NCBI GenBank assembly: GCA_037389465.1
Contig: JAZARR010000179.1
Span: forward strand, 5,800,501 to 5,864,500
Length of the DNA stretch: 64,000 nucleotides
Reading direction: 5' to 3'
Origin: Baylisascaris procyonis
Taxonomy: Eukaryota; Nematoda; Chromadorea; Rhabditida; Ascarididae
In this document: one piece after another, positions 46,900 through 58,936 of the stretch
Position numbering within the stretch: position 1 is the stretch's first letter
Layout of the letters: every line of letters begins with the position of its first letter
Program-made: the position numbers and the translations under genes
Notes under the pieces: model-generated
The model's input: only the letters and a program-made list of their open reading frames with translations
Databases searched by the model: none
What the model was told of the DNA's origin: nothing

Positions 46900-49800
46900 A
46901 TGCAATACGGTTATTCGATAAAAGTGCTATTAGCGACAAGCTTTATAGCGTTTGTTATCTCGTTGCCAATTCGTGATGCGGATTATAGCAGCAACGATCA
47001 GTACAGGGCACTTGAAGAATCGCCTATTGTTTATCCTTCCAACATTTTGGTAAGTTTTTATTGCTTCTATTGTGAGAATATTAAATGCTAAATCCGTAGT
47101 TGCCTTACTGGATTTTTATGGACTTTTTTGTGGATTTTTTTGGATTTTTATGGACTCTACTGCGTATTGAAAGAATCAAATAGAGCGGAGCTTGTTGAGG
47201 ATGGCAATGGGAAAAAACGACGCTACATATGAAGGGACTTACCAACTTTTCCATTAGATGTTTGTGTGTTCCTGCATTTTATATGTATAGGTGTGTATGT
47301 GCGTACGCGTGTGTATATTTTTGTTTGTTTACCTCCGCCGCACTCTCATCTTACGAAGCCCTGAAATTAAACTGGTGAACTTTGAAAATTTAATCTGTAC
47401 TTTATGCGGACTCTGTATGAGAGCGCATAGGAGCCTATGACTTCATGGTCAAGAATTGTCAAAGAGGGCTTTCAATGCTTTAATGCACCAAAATTTATTT
47501 GCGGAACTTTAGAAAGTTTGCGTGCATTTTGGACTCATTTAAATCGTGCTTTAGGAAACGGACCATGCTATAGGATTGACATTGTTGTTTACAGTTGGTC
47601 CGTTTCGAAGTACAAACTGTTTATATCAAAGATTTATTCTTTCTCGGCGAATTGCGCAACTTGATAGTCTGATCAACTTGATTTGTAAAAATGCATCTCA
47701 CCCGATATCCTAAAGCATTACTATTCCGCTTGTTTTTACATTCGTATTTCTTGTTTTTCAAATATCATTTCCAATTATTTATGCAATCTTTTTCATGTTT
47801 TATACACTACGCTATAGTCTTTTTTACATCCGATCATTATTAACTACCTCGGCGCAGGCACATCGCAAATATTACGTCAAATTGATTCCACGTTGAAGAT
47901 TTTTGGTCATGTGATCTAATTTGGGTGGTACGGACTATGTAAACTTTTCGAAGATAAGGATGAAGCATTTTTTGATATCGTCTAAAAACTGCTATCAGAA
48001 ACCAAAAATGGAGATCCCGCAGGAATAAAGTGATTTATTAGAGGTTGGCAGGACGTTGGCAATAGGATGAAAGCCTTCCGAAAATGCTACAAAGCAAAGC
48101 ACGGAGAACATATTTTTCAATTTTATTATTATATTTTCTCCATGCTAATCAGGCTGCAATAGACAATTTTTTCACAGCAACCGTCTAAGGCTAATTGATT
48201 TGCACGTTTTACGAATAGCTTTATTGATTTCCCTTTGTTTGTCAACAAGATGAAGGTGGTATTTACTTCCGGTTTTCAATTTGCACATTCAGCGATCAAC
48301 TTGCACATTTCCGTTCCTGAGTGTCTTTTTATTGATTTCGTGATTTTTCCTACCAAGAAAAATGTATGCATATGTGAATATGCACAATAATTTAGGGAAA
48401 TTTATCGGTGATGATAATGATTTAAAAATAAAAGAATTCAAAATTATCAGAGAGTCTACTATAGACGAAATAGAAATGTTTTTCTCGATTATTTTAAATT
48501 TTTCTGTTACAATTGAAACGCATTCGACGATGGCTGTCCAAAGTATGAGCGAGAATATTTCACCTATTTTTAGTTGTTAAGTTTTATGATCTCAATTACT
48601 ATTGCAATGTTTTTGCGACATTAATTTATAGTGGAATATGTTGATTAATTTCTTGTTATTAATGCCGTTAAAATAACTACATTCCCATAAGAAAACGAAT
48701 ATCTTATCTGTTTCGGGAGCTGCTTCATTTTGCAATTTCATGAGTGTCACTGAAATCATCTGAGTGATACAATACAATGGCCATATATTATTTCTGTTTA
48801 TGCTTCGTTGTTTAGTCAATCACCCTTTGTGATCGTTGCCTTTCCATTAGAAAAAAAACAACTGTCATTTCCATCTAATACTGAATTTTTATATTTCAAT
48901 GGACGATAAAGCTTCACATAGACGTCAAAAGATAATAAACGACAAGCGCCTTATTCAAACATCATATCCACTACGCTCATCTATTTCTACTGTTTGATTT
49001 TTGGTCAAGTTCATAAGGCTTGAAAAACATATCAATGGAATTCAACAACGCAGATCCGATCTATAAACAAGGCTTAAATTAAATTACAATTCTTCGTTTA
49101 TAAAATTATATTGAACACTTTACACGGCTTGTTTTCTGTAACTGTTTCCCGAAGCGATAGGCCGAAATACAAAACGACGAAGAAAATGATATAGTCGTTT
49201 TCATCACCAGAAACGAATCCTAGCTATGCATTCGACTCGAAACGTTCAATTTGGGTGGTGTTTTCATCTAAGAATTTGAACTGAATAAGGCGTTTATTTC
49301 GAAGAGCCTTGTTTGAAAACGTGGACTAGCATCAGAAAATGAATGACCCTGCGCATCCATATTTGCACAATACAGGCCAAGCATCGAGAAAGTCGAACTC
49401 TAGAAATCCGCTGAAATTTCGAGGAAGATTAAGGCTATAGTTGCTCAACCTAGTTGTTAAATAAGTTCTCACTGAAACAAGCGGAAGTGATATCAAGTGA
49501 CTTTCGTGACTTGTTCATCTACTTGTATAAGACAACTAGTTAAAGAGCAGAAAGTTTTGAGGAGCTAGCGAATCAAGCCAAAATATCTGCAAGTTCATCA
49601 GCGATATTCGTTACATTTCAATGCTTCATGCGTTCCTTGCTGGTGATCTTTCATTCGATGCGCTTTTCCTACTTCACTTGTTCAGTGGCCATGGGGTTAA
49701 AATTGCAAGCAAATAGACCTTTACAATAAATTTTCTTTTGCAAATTGAGGACCCAATAAATCATGAAAAGATTTTTTTCAAATATTGATGCCTTTATCCT

Positions 49801-49944
49801 TGAAACATCATCAACTTCGGAGAATTGAATTAAGATTTGTTTCAGTTTCTAAGGAGCGGTGAATATGCGGACTTTATTTCACCACGAGCCGGAAAGCGCA
49901 ACATTGCAATTGGACGTGGTGATGGTTTCAGGCCCGGTAAATAA
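46900..49944 (+). CDS. Neuropeptide-like protein precursor, NLP-22/NLP-2 type
   Basis: Two-exon, 82-residue precursor. Exon 1, 46900..47049, encodes a signal peptide (VLLATSFIAFVISLP) and spacer to a GTAAGT donor, phase 0. Exon 2, 49846..49944, follows GTTTCAG and reads FLRSGEYADFISPRAGKR, then NIAIGRGDGFRPGK and TAA. GKR is a dibasic cleavage and amidation site. The final GK predicts a C-terminally amidated NIAIGRGDGFRP. As I recall them, C. elegans NLP-22 (SIAIGRAGFRPG) and NLP-2/NLP-23 peptides share the x-IAIGR-x-GFRPG core. The second candidate peptide, ending ISPRA-amide, is a spacer-like product. The 2.8 kb intron holds no other exon. Secreted and released from neurons, probably acting on a GPCR. 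The exact orthologue is not decided. Confidence 0.82.
47556..47605. repeat. 10-base inverted repeat in the neuropeptide gene intron
   Basis: AAACGGACCA at 47556..47565 and TGGTCCGTTT at 47596..47605, 30 bases apart. Confidence 0.7.
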
Positions 49945-50640
49945 ATATTCATCAAAAAAGTAACCACAACGGCAATCGAATGGCACTGGAAACGGGGAAA
50001 CATCGGCGAAAGTAATACAGAAGATAACAAAGCAGTATTTCTTATATTTGTATGCGCTTTATTATTTCAAAAGGTACAGACGAGATTTATATACAATACA
50101 AGGAGCAAAAGTGAATTTGAATGCAGAAATATCGATTAATGAAACTATTTCGATGTATGTACATTACTCGCTGAACAAAAATCAATTTCGTTGTTTATAA
50201 TTTCACAATATTCTCTAGATTATTTTAACTGCTATGATTTGTTGAGAGTGATGGTTTCAAGGATTGATTAAAATTATCCATAGTGTAGTCAGGAATTGTT
50301 TTCTTTTTTAATAACGGAGCTACACGAAATCATTAAACGCTACAAAATGCCCTACTGCAATTATAACATGAAAATTCCAAAATGTATTGAAGAGAGGAAG
50401 TAAAGATAGCTGAAATATAGATTCATTTGAGTGTATCATCTTTAAAAGTTGGATTTTGTGGTCTGTGGAAACGTAGCGATAGCAAAGAACCGTATAAGTA
50501 GTATCAGATTCTCTGAACTAAGGCTTCGATGAATATATGAAACGATTATATAATTGCACAGCAATAGTATAAGAATATTCCGCCATCAATACAGCCGAAC
50601 TAACGCTTCAAAATCTCTTCGAAACATTCACTCCATTTTC
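49945..50640. other. Noncoding downstream of the neuropeptide gene
   Basis: The stop codon overlaps an AATAAA (49941..49946), which may serve as the polyadenylation signal. No other exon seen. Confidence 0.4.
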
Positions 50641-50649
50641 TCGGTTTCC

Positions 50650-50761
50650 TTAATAGCCTTCAAGATTCAGATCAATTGCATCCATTTCGAGGCAATATCC
50701 AGGTACATCCTTTAAAGGAAGCCAATAAACATCAAGTTCAGCCTCATCTATTATCCGTCTT
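50650..50761 (-). CDS. Terminal exon, minus strand, acidic protein
   Basis: From an ATACAG acceptor (phase 2) to TAA. It reads RRIIDEAELDVYWLPLKDV and PGYCLEMDAIDLNLEGY. The short, clearly non-random acidic C-terminus suggests the end of a larger gene whose upstream exons (above 50.8 kb) were not found. Confidence 0.4.
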
Positions 50762-51677
50762 CTGTATGCATACGATTATGATACTATAAGCGAACAATAT
50801 GTGGAATTGTTTTGCAATTTCATAATTTGATGAAAATAAATTGTTGTAGAAATTTGTATAGAAACACATTTCAGCATTGAGTGCATAAATATTAAAAATT
50901 CTTATCTTCATTACCTCATTTAATAATACTGCTCATGCAGGAATTAATTTTTTTACTCATTTAATTCAACTCAGCGAAATCAAATTTGTGAAATACACTT
51001 TTATCGTCCGAAAATATTACCACTATAAATGAAACATATTTAGAAGTTCAGTGCAATTGTACTACAATCACTATCAAAAGGATGTGCGTTCTTTAGTGTT
51101 TCGTATAATCGAAACAAACGTAACATTAAAAGTGCAAATAAAAGGATAGTGCACAATTCAGGTTAATTGTGAAATATTTGAAAACTTATGGTTTACTTAG
51201 GCTGAAAAAAGGCCGCAAATTCTTCGCCCAAATTATTGCTTCATATGAATGAAAATGGAAGGGTGTAAAAACCAGCTGGTTGCAAAATTGTGAATTCCTT
51301 TTATATCAGAAACGCTGATAAGAATTGTTTTTCAATATTTTTTTCTCCTTTATATTGTTTAGAGAGACGCCTAAAGGATCAAACAACGAATAATTCACGT
51401 TTCAGTGGGATTTTTCGCATAGTGAGGAACGAAGTGCAAGAGAAGATGAGATGGTTATGCTAGGTGAAGCTAATTTTTAGCGGAAGAGGATGATGAGGCA
51501 TTCGGAAAATTAGGCCAGGAAGGGGTTGACCTATTTTTAGCAAGAAAATGGACCCCTATGCAAGTCCACATTAATATCTGCTTGAGTACTGCAGACCAAC
51601 ATAGCCGCTTTTCCTCCTTGTGCTACCACGTGATCTCTGAGCAGGTGAATCACTAATGCATAATCAGGCAAAATCAG

Positions 51678-51980
51678 CTATGACAGCTGACACCGTCCCT
51701 CTAATTGTTCGTCCAGTATGGAAGAGAGTTTCAAGAAGATGAACTGACGATCCCATATACGATGCCATTTCCGAAGCGGCCGAAAACGGTCGTCAAAGTT
51801 GCTTTTGCGAGCAAGACGATTTCGAACTTCAATTTCCCCCGTACAGGCTAAAGTCGCAAGACTGTAGAATATACTTAGTTGCAGCTGCTTGGACCATTGT
51901 AAATGCTTTCTGAAAGGTTTCGTTCTTGACCTTTGAATGAAAGATATGCGACAGCGATATCGAAGTCTATTCCATAGCAA
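51678..51980 (-). CDS. Minus-strand ORF, ambiguous
   Basis: A 100-codon basic frame in a GC-richer island (about 51400..51990). All three minus frames look partly protein-like, for example CYGIDFDIAVAYLSFKGQE in a second frame and MVQAAATKYILQSCDFSLYG in a third, which suggests a frameshifted pseudogene or transposon relic. No motif recognised. Confidence 0.25.
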   Translation of the reverse strand: MLWNRLRYRCRISFIQRSRTKPFRKHLQWSKQLQLSIFYSLATLACTGEIEVRNRLARKSNFDDRFRPLRKWHRIWDRQFIFLKLSSILDEQLEGRCQLS

Positions 51981-52537
51981 ATGGGTTTATCGCAAAGCAT
52001 TCAGCAATCTGAACGTTTTTCGAATTAAACACCTATTTTTATTGTTTGTATTAGCTGTTATTATTTTGATTGCGTTAATTACTTACTGACGTCGAATTAA
52101 TTTTAATTGCCAATTTGTGCAGCGAATTGCTTTGTTGAAAACGCAAATTTCTAAGAGTTATATTGTTGTTTCTTAATATTTCGATAGTGTTTCGACTCGC
52201 TGAGCGGAAATCAAAAATTCGCTGATCACCTCAGCATCTCTAGGAAATTTTCTTTTTCTAGCTTAGATTCGGTCGCTATTCTCGAAATGAAATAAGCTAA
52301 AATAGAAGTTTTTTTCATAACGAACGCGACACTGAATCAGGGAATGAGATTTTATCGTCAGGAAAATGATGTGCAAAGTAAATCGAATTGAAACATTTTA
52401 TTCTACATAAGAGAAACGAGAATAATATTCTCTACACATCGAAATTTTCACTGAGTGAAACAGTAAAGGATTGCATAATATTCAACTGATAAGAACACCT
52501 TTATGAACCGAAATAAATTAACTAGGCTCGATCGAAA

Positions 52538-55500
52538 CTACCAATATGTTACTCCCATAAACTGTCGCATTCCCCTAACATCCATTGAATAGAGGCCAAC
52601 ATGTTTTCCAGCTTCATCATTGCAGAAGAGCGTATTGCAACAGCAAATTATCGCACGCTTGCCCAAAAAGCCCGGTTCACCTTCAAGCAATTCACGGCAT
52701 CCGGTCTGCTGAAAGTCGCGAAATGACTTTAGGAATAAATTTAGTGTAGAAGCGAAAGGTGAATAATTATGAAGAAGGACCCACCGCAGAGAGACGGCGC
52801 AGTTGAGGTCCTTGCTAACGGCGCCGAGACGGAGCGGCAGCAGTCCCCTATTGCATCCCAATGTCCACTAATCAGCTCGGGCTGCTTATATGCAGCTCCA
52901 GGCGAAAGTGGACTTCGTTCCCAGTGTCAGCCGATCTCAAAATATCGGCCGACATGGGAATAAAAACCTTTTACCAAAAAATATGGCCAACGTGGGTACC
53001 GAGTGCATTGTCCGCAAATTTCTGAACCGAACTCCTCCCTCTAAGTCCCCCTCCTCCCTCTAAGCTCCCCTATATCATTTGATAGAGCTTTCAAAGTTGT
53101 ATCGAAAGAAAGAAACCGCAACCCCTCAGACCTAACCGTTGCCGAGAAAAAATCGCAAATGTCAATTACAGTACATTAGTATAAAAATACAACATTCGTG
53201 CACCTATAATTTCCTTTCTTTTCATATAAGGAAGCAAACAACATACGAACCCGTGATCAGCTCGTTCAGTTCTATCGTTTCATACCTAAATCATCGGAAT
53301 CAGAGACAAAAAGTATTTTTTCAAAATTTCCCTGTACTACCCCCTTGTGATCTAAAAATTGCGATTTTCGGTATTTCTTTTTTCGGCTCCTACTTGCCCT
53401 AGGGTCATAGTCTGCGCACCGTTCGAGAGGTCTCGGTGAGCTGATGACAAATCAAAAGATCGTCTAGCGCCATACGAAAGAGCGGCCGAGAACGAGAACC
53501 CCCAAAATTGCAAAAATCGAGATTTCAGAAATTCTGACCGCTCGATTCGATTTTCAACTTTTCTCTGAAAATGTAATAAGCTATACATCGTTTGATAGAG
53601 CTTTGAAAGCTGTGTAGAATGACGCATGTCGCAACTCCATAGTCGAAACGATTGCCGAGAAAAAAAATCCGAAATCCCAAACAGAGTACATTTCTATAGG
53701 AAATTCACAAAATTTACTTTTCTAACTGAACAAATCTTCGAAAAATGAATCTAAGAAATAAGCGTTATTGAAGAATAATGTAAAAACGGATGAAAACAGA
53801 AAGAATTTAGGAAGAAGAAACAAATAGAACCTATATTGATCGCAGGAAGAAGTAACCATACGAAGCTATTAACTATTTATTTTTTATTTGAGCACTTATA
53901 TTATTGTTCCTTGGCCACTATTGCTATCAAAAAACTGCTTGTAGATGGAAGTACCGCCTACACATTCGTGCGGAGGATGCATGCATTGAGCTTTCGTTCT
54001 TCTGCAACAGTATTCATCTGCACTCGAATATCTTCTATTTGTTTTCGATGGTTGAACTTGTGCCACATTTAATGTCAGCCACTTTTCAGTCATATTATAG
54101 ATCTTTTCAATCTACGGACATGTAGGTGCTACTCCGTTGCTACGAACACCGGCATCAGTGCAATGTGATCTTCGATTTTTGCCGTCCCGAATATGCATAT
54201 GACATTTTCGAGGTGCACAGTATGCTTGCTGAGCTGAAAAGTACATTGTCGGGAGTTACTTAATGCAAGTCCGAGCTTTATTTGCTCACACAATATTGGA
54301 GATCAAGCACAGTAATTTTTTTTTTTGAACTTCTCCAGCTACGTTTATTGAAACGCAAAAACTGCAACCTCGCAAAGGCGGCCGTCTGTTATTCCCGCCT
54401 TAATTGCTGAATTATCTCCACAGTCTTGGCTAAATGAGTAGTCCTCCGCATAATCCCCTGCAATAATGAAACTGTGATGCAATATAAATTCTCCACTTTA
54501 AGCACGTTATCATTATTGAGAGCTGCTTCGGTCAAGAAGAGCATTGGTAGGGAGTGCTGAAAAACAAATTGTAAAGACTATAAGCTGACAAGTGACCGCA
54601 CTACATAGGCAGCGAAGTGGGCAATGGTGCCCGCAATGCGAAACCTCATGGGGAATGGTGCCCCAAATATTGTGCCCTGTGATTTTCGATAACACAGGTA
54701 GAACGCATCAACGGGTGCTTGTCTTTCAAAACATTTTCACAGCACAGTTCTGAACGTTCAATTCCGAATAACACGTTTTCTTGCTCAAATGAGGCACTAT
54801 GGACTTGGAAGGGAATGTTTTAATTCTCATACTCTTCAAAAATTTCCTTCAAAGGTTTTGTATCGAAAGGCACGTATTTGAGTTTTCTCACAGCACGCTT
54901 CTGCATCATACATGGGATGCAGCTACAAAGCTAAAAATATAATTGGCAGATAAATATAAACGAATTTTAATGATAAGTTGTGAGAAGTGTGACGTCAATT
55001 TCATAACCCGAGTTTGCTAAAATTAAGGAGGAGAAAATCATCGGAAGATGGATAGACGCTATTTATAGCAATATTCCCGCTGATGTGTTGCAGGAACTCG
55101 TGATTTCATTGTGCGAATTGTTGGATTCTTTTATATTATAACTTCAAATTGCATTTGATTCTTAATCTATATTAACCTGAAGCTTTAACTCATTATATAT
55201 GAAACCTATATTGCAGCGACTTGAAGTGCATAATTGCGCAGCTTTTTGATCATATGAAATTAAAATGGCTGTAGAGTTGTAGAAGATAGCGCTTGAACAA
55301 TGGTTCCAAAAATATTAGCGCATGAATCGGCGTTCATAATAAACCATTTTCATCTGGTTAAATTAAGTCATTATGACAGCTTGGATTGCTATAGATAAGC
55401 TAATTAATGTTTGTTGTGTTATTTTTGTTGTGTTATTGTAACACTTTTGTGTGTTATGCCTTTGTTGTGTTATATTCTGCTTTGCTGCCGTTCATTGTAG

Positions 55501-55959
55501 CATAGTAATTGGGCAACATGTGTGTATGTTACGAATGATTGCTTTTCATAGTGCAGAAATGTGCTGTAAATCAAAAATACATTTATTTTTCTTCGTCGAA
55601 ACGAAGAAATTGATTTGACTCCTGTTTTGTTGATAGAAGAGAAGTTAGTTTGAATTTTTCTAAAATTCAATTTTTAACCGGAGGGAAAGTTTATAAGCAT
55701 ATATTTTTAGTGCAATTGGCAACTACCATAGTTTCGTTGAGCAATATCATCGATATTCATGCTTCGCTAAAGATGATAAAAAATATAAAGTAAATCAACA
55801 AACCTTGCCATAGTGTAACATTTGCACAAAATCTGCCGTTTCTGCATGAAACATTTGCTTTCCTTTTACCGACGAAGAAATGCTCCACACCAATCACGCA
55901 GTCAATTATCGCATCTCCCATCGGGATGTATAACGCAAAAATAACTCCAAAATAGAGCA
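52538..55959 (-). CDS. Ly-6/three-finger-like secreted protein, copy B (partial)
   Basis: Exon 55804..55959 (TTACAG acceptor, GTTTGT donor, phase 1 to 1) gives a hydrophobic leader (LYFGVIFALYI), then IDCVIGVEHFF, NVSCRNGRFCANVTLWQ. A possible middle exon, 54133..54233 (TTTTCAG acceptor, phase 1 to 0), reads YCAPRKCHMHIRDGKNR and SHCTDAG. The last exon, 52538..52708 (TTTCAG acceptor), reads TGCRELLEGEPGFLGKR, then IICCCNTLFCNDEAGK and a variable tail to TAG. The CCC-x4-CN signature with upstream paired cysteines is typical of the Ly-6/activin-receptor-like three-finger fold, here without a clear membrane anchor. Outer exons match copy A with the same phases. The initiator exon is missing. Role unknown. 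Confidence 0.6.
53033..53062. repeat. 14-base direct repeat
   Basis: CTCCTCCCTCTAAG occurs twice, separated by three bases, just before the dispersed repeat at 53076. Confidence 0.65.
53076..53177. repeat. Dispersed repeat, unit 1
   Basis: Aligns with 53591..53692. Shared blocks are TTTGATAGAGCTTT-AAAG, TTGCCGAGAAAAAA and AGTACATT in the same order and spacing, with divergence between. It looks like a noncoding interspersed repeat in the copy B intron. Confidence 0.6.
53591..53692. repeat. Dispersed repeat, unit 2
   Basis: Direct-orientation partner of 53076..53177. The intervening 400 bases contain related simple blocks (AAAATTGCGATTTTCG, CAAAAATCGAGATTTC) and may be one larger element made of diverged tandem units. 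Confidence 0.6.
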
Positions 55960-58936
55960 CTGTAATTTCTTATACTTCAAATTTATAGGCCAATTTTTAA
56001 TATTATTTTCCTGAATTGTGTTGTTAGGCAAGCTGACGGGTAAATGAGTTCCGATGATGGGAAAACTCAGTTCCGAAGGCCATTCATGAACTCATTAACA
56101 AGGTTTCATTCACACCTGACGTACTGCAGAATCAAATAGCAGTTATTACCATGCAATCGTGCCGCAAGCCTTACTACATATGATCACTACTCTCACTTCT
56201 CTCGTATATGAGGTTGGACTTTAATGTTGGAGAGGATTTTCATGGCTATACGGTTATTGCATAAGGCGACTCGAAAGAGAATGAATGAAGGTGGTTGACT
56301 TGCTGTTGCTTGGTTAGCATTATGAATGATAGATTCGCAAAGCACGTTGGCCAAATTATCGCATTTACATTTCAAGTTAAAAATATATGGGAATAGGTGA
56401 CTAAGAGGCTAATAAGTTGAACGCATTATGCCATCGATTTCATTCATCTTAACAAGGAGTAGTCAATTATATCGATTTTCGGTGAGAGTATATCGAAACG
56501 GTTTATAAACAAATCAAAATATCAATATACCTGAAAGGAAAATACTTCTTTCTTCCTACGTCGATGGCATGGATTGGTGAAACCATTACATAATATCCCC
56601 TTTTAAACAAACAATTGGAATTTTCATTTGGTCAGGAATTAAAAAAAAAAAATCGTTTGCCACCTATCCTCAGTGACACTTTATTATTACATGATCAATG
56701 ATAATGTATACAAAGCATTCGCGATGCTTCGCTTAATAAATTTCTTTTCACGATTTTAAATATGATTTTCCATCACACTGACCTTTGCTGTTTACGAGTT
56801 GACGGTGCCTGATCGAGAGAAAAGCATGAAGCGTACGTAAAGTGCTGCGACGATTATTTCGTAAGAAACTCTAGTGAGCAGCATCTCAGAAACCTCACAT
56901 ATACCTCATGCTTTCACAGAAATTTCTTTATATCCTATTTGAAACGTCTTATAGCGTAATAAGTTTCTGAGCTTTCGAAAGGAGGCCAATTTATCGACAA
57001 TTTTGAGGGTGTCAAAAGAAGCAAGATAGAGCAATACCCTTGCAATGATTACCATTCATTTTGCCGATATTCTATGAATACGCGAACTAAAGTCGTCTAG
57101 ATCAGCAGCGTAGATACCTATAAAAGTAGAAACAATTTATTCTTATGTCGAGAACATCGTTAGAATCTTGTTCGATGTTTATTGCTACAAAATTCAAGCT
57201 CGTTCCCGAACAAGCTGTTGATTTCCTTTCAATATTGTGAGAGTGTGAGAGTACATCGCGATCCGAGTCGAAAATGACCGGATACGGACCCGTTCAATCA
57301 CTAATAAACTACGGTAATGATAAGTAGTGACCATACTATAGAAGTGAATGAAAACGTCAACGTATAGCAATGTTTTTGTTACATGAGGGAACTCTCAATA
57401 GAGAAAAGTTAGAGAGAAAACATTTTTCTTCTATATTTCTTATATTCTTCTTCTTACATATAAAAGTGGATTTAAAGCAACTAAATTTATCCTTACTTGC
57501 CCTCTATCGTTTCGCCATATTCACCGACACAACAGATCTATACCTGAACAGAAAATGCTAGGCTTTCTAATTAGTATCTATCAGTTTTAAAGATTTGAAA
57601 CACTGTGGAAAACACCACTTACGACTTAAAATAGAATGACAATGACGCATCCGATAGTGCTTTTTTTTTAAACGGTCGATCATGCGCTTAAACGACCTTT
57701 AAATATTCAAATGCTCCTAATGATTCGCAAATTTTTTTTTCAGGTTTCGTTCACAGATCAAAATTTTTGTTATGTAATTTGGCATTATCACTTCATCCTG
57801 TTCGTGGGAATTGATGAAATTCTGAATTTTTCCCTCTTTTCTATTCCCCGGCTTCCAACTTTTTTTGAAAAGATATTTTCGAGAGAACATAAAAACAAAG
57901 GCTTTTCAACTGGAACTTACTGTTAGCTTTATTTCACTAAATCCTATATTTCATTAGCAAATCAAAGAGCAGTACACCGTTGCGAGTTGATTTTTTTTTA
58001 CCAGACTGCACAAATATAACCACTCGTTCCCTCATTGCAGTTCAACTATATTCCCCGAAAACTACCATTTAACGGGCTTGCAGAACGATGTAATGCAATG
58101 AAAGGAAGTTGCTGCAATGAAAGATTTCCAACAGGATGGAAATTTCCAATTTGGCAACGACTGTCACCTCTTGGACAAACCTGGATTGGACGGGCCTTTC
58201 TAGGGCATGAAAGATTAAAGCAGTGCCTTCAGTACGGATGATACTCAAGTTGCATTTCAAATTTACATCGAATTTTGTTTTTAAATAGTAGTAATATCTG
58301 AATAGGCAATGATTCATCGATATTAATTCCGCTTAGGCGTTACTGAAAATTGCGCTATGCGTCAATGATCTTTGCAAGTATTATTGGGATTCTAATGATT
58401 TCTGTATCATTGTTTTTTTTTCAGATGGTTTTCCTCCTAGTTTTTCGTTTTGATAGTTAATTCTGTCGTTGAGGTCGCCTTCTTATGTGCAACATAGGTA
58501 TGTTGTCAACCATCGTTAATATGAGTGCATCATTGGCCATTCGAATATGATTTGACTTATGACCTGTTCTTTCGATCGTATGCTAAAGGTGTTATTTTGG
58601 AGAAAATCTTTGGCTTAGCTTGATGGTCTTTTATGAATGATAAAGAAGTGCTTACTGAATCGTTGGTATCTGAATTAATAAAACTGATGGAGAATACATA
58701 AAATAAATCCACAAGACTGATGTGATTCCCAGCATATCTACCTTAAGCAATTAGAGACCAATTCCTTTAAATTCATCGTATTTATTAAGTGATTATTGCA
58801 AATTATGTATATAACTGTGCACATTATTGCAAACAAAATAGATCGCTTGATCGTCGACATACAATGATAGGAGCCAACGAGGTAAACACATTAAAAATGT
58901 ATTTATTATAGCTTTGCTGGATAATCTCATGGTATT
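55960..58936. other. Intergenic region between the two Ly-6-like genes
   Basis: Mostly AT-rich. A plus frame from a CATTGCAG acceptor (58041..58241) reads RCNAMKGSCCNERFPTGWK, with CC and further cysteines, and ends QCLQYG. It may be a lone exon. The first exon of copy B should lie here but was not identified. Confidence 0.35.

Noticed and set aside
53896..54125. Cys-rich minus frame considered as the copy B middle exon
   Set aside because: No acceptor/donor pair with the required phase. The segment 54133..54233 fits the phase better.
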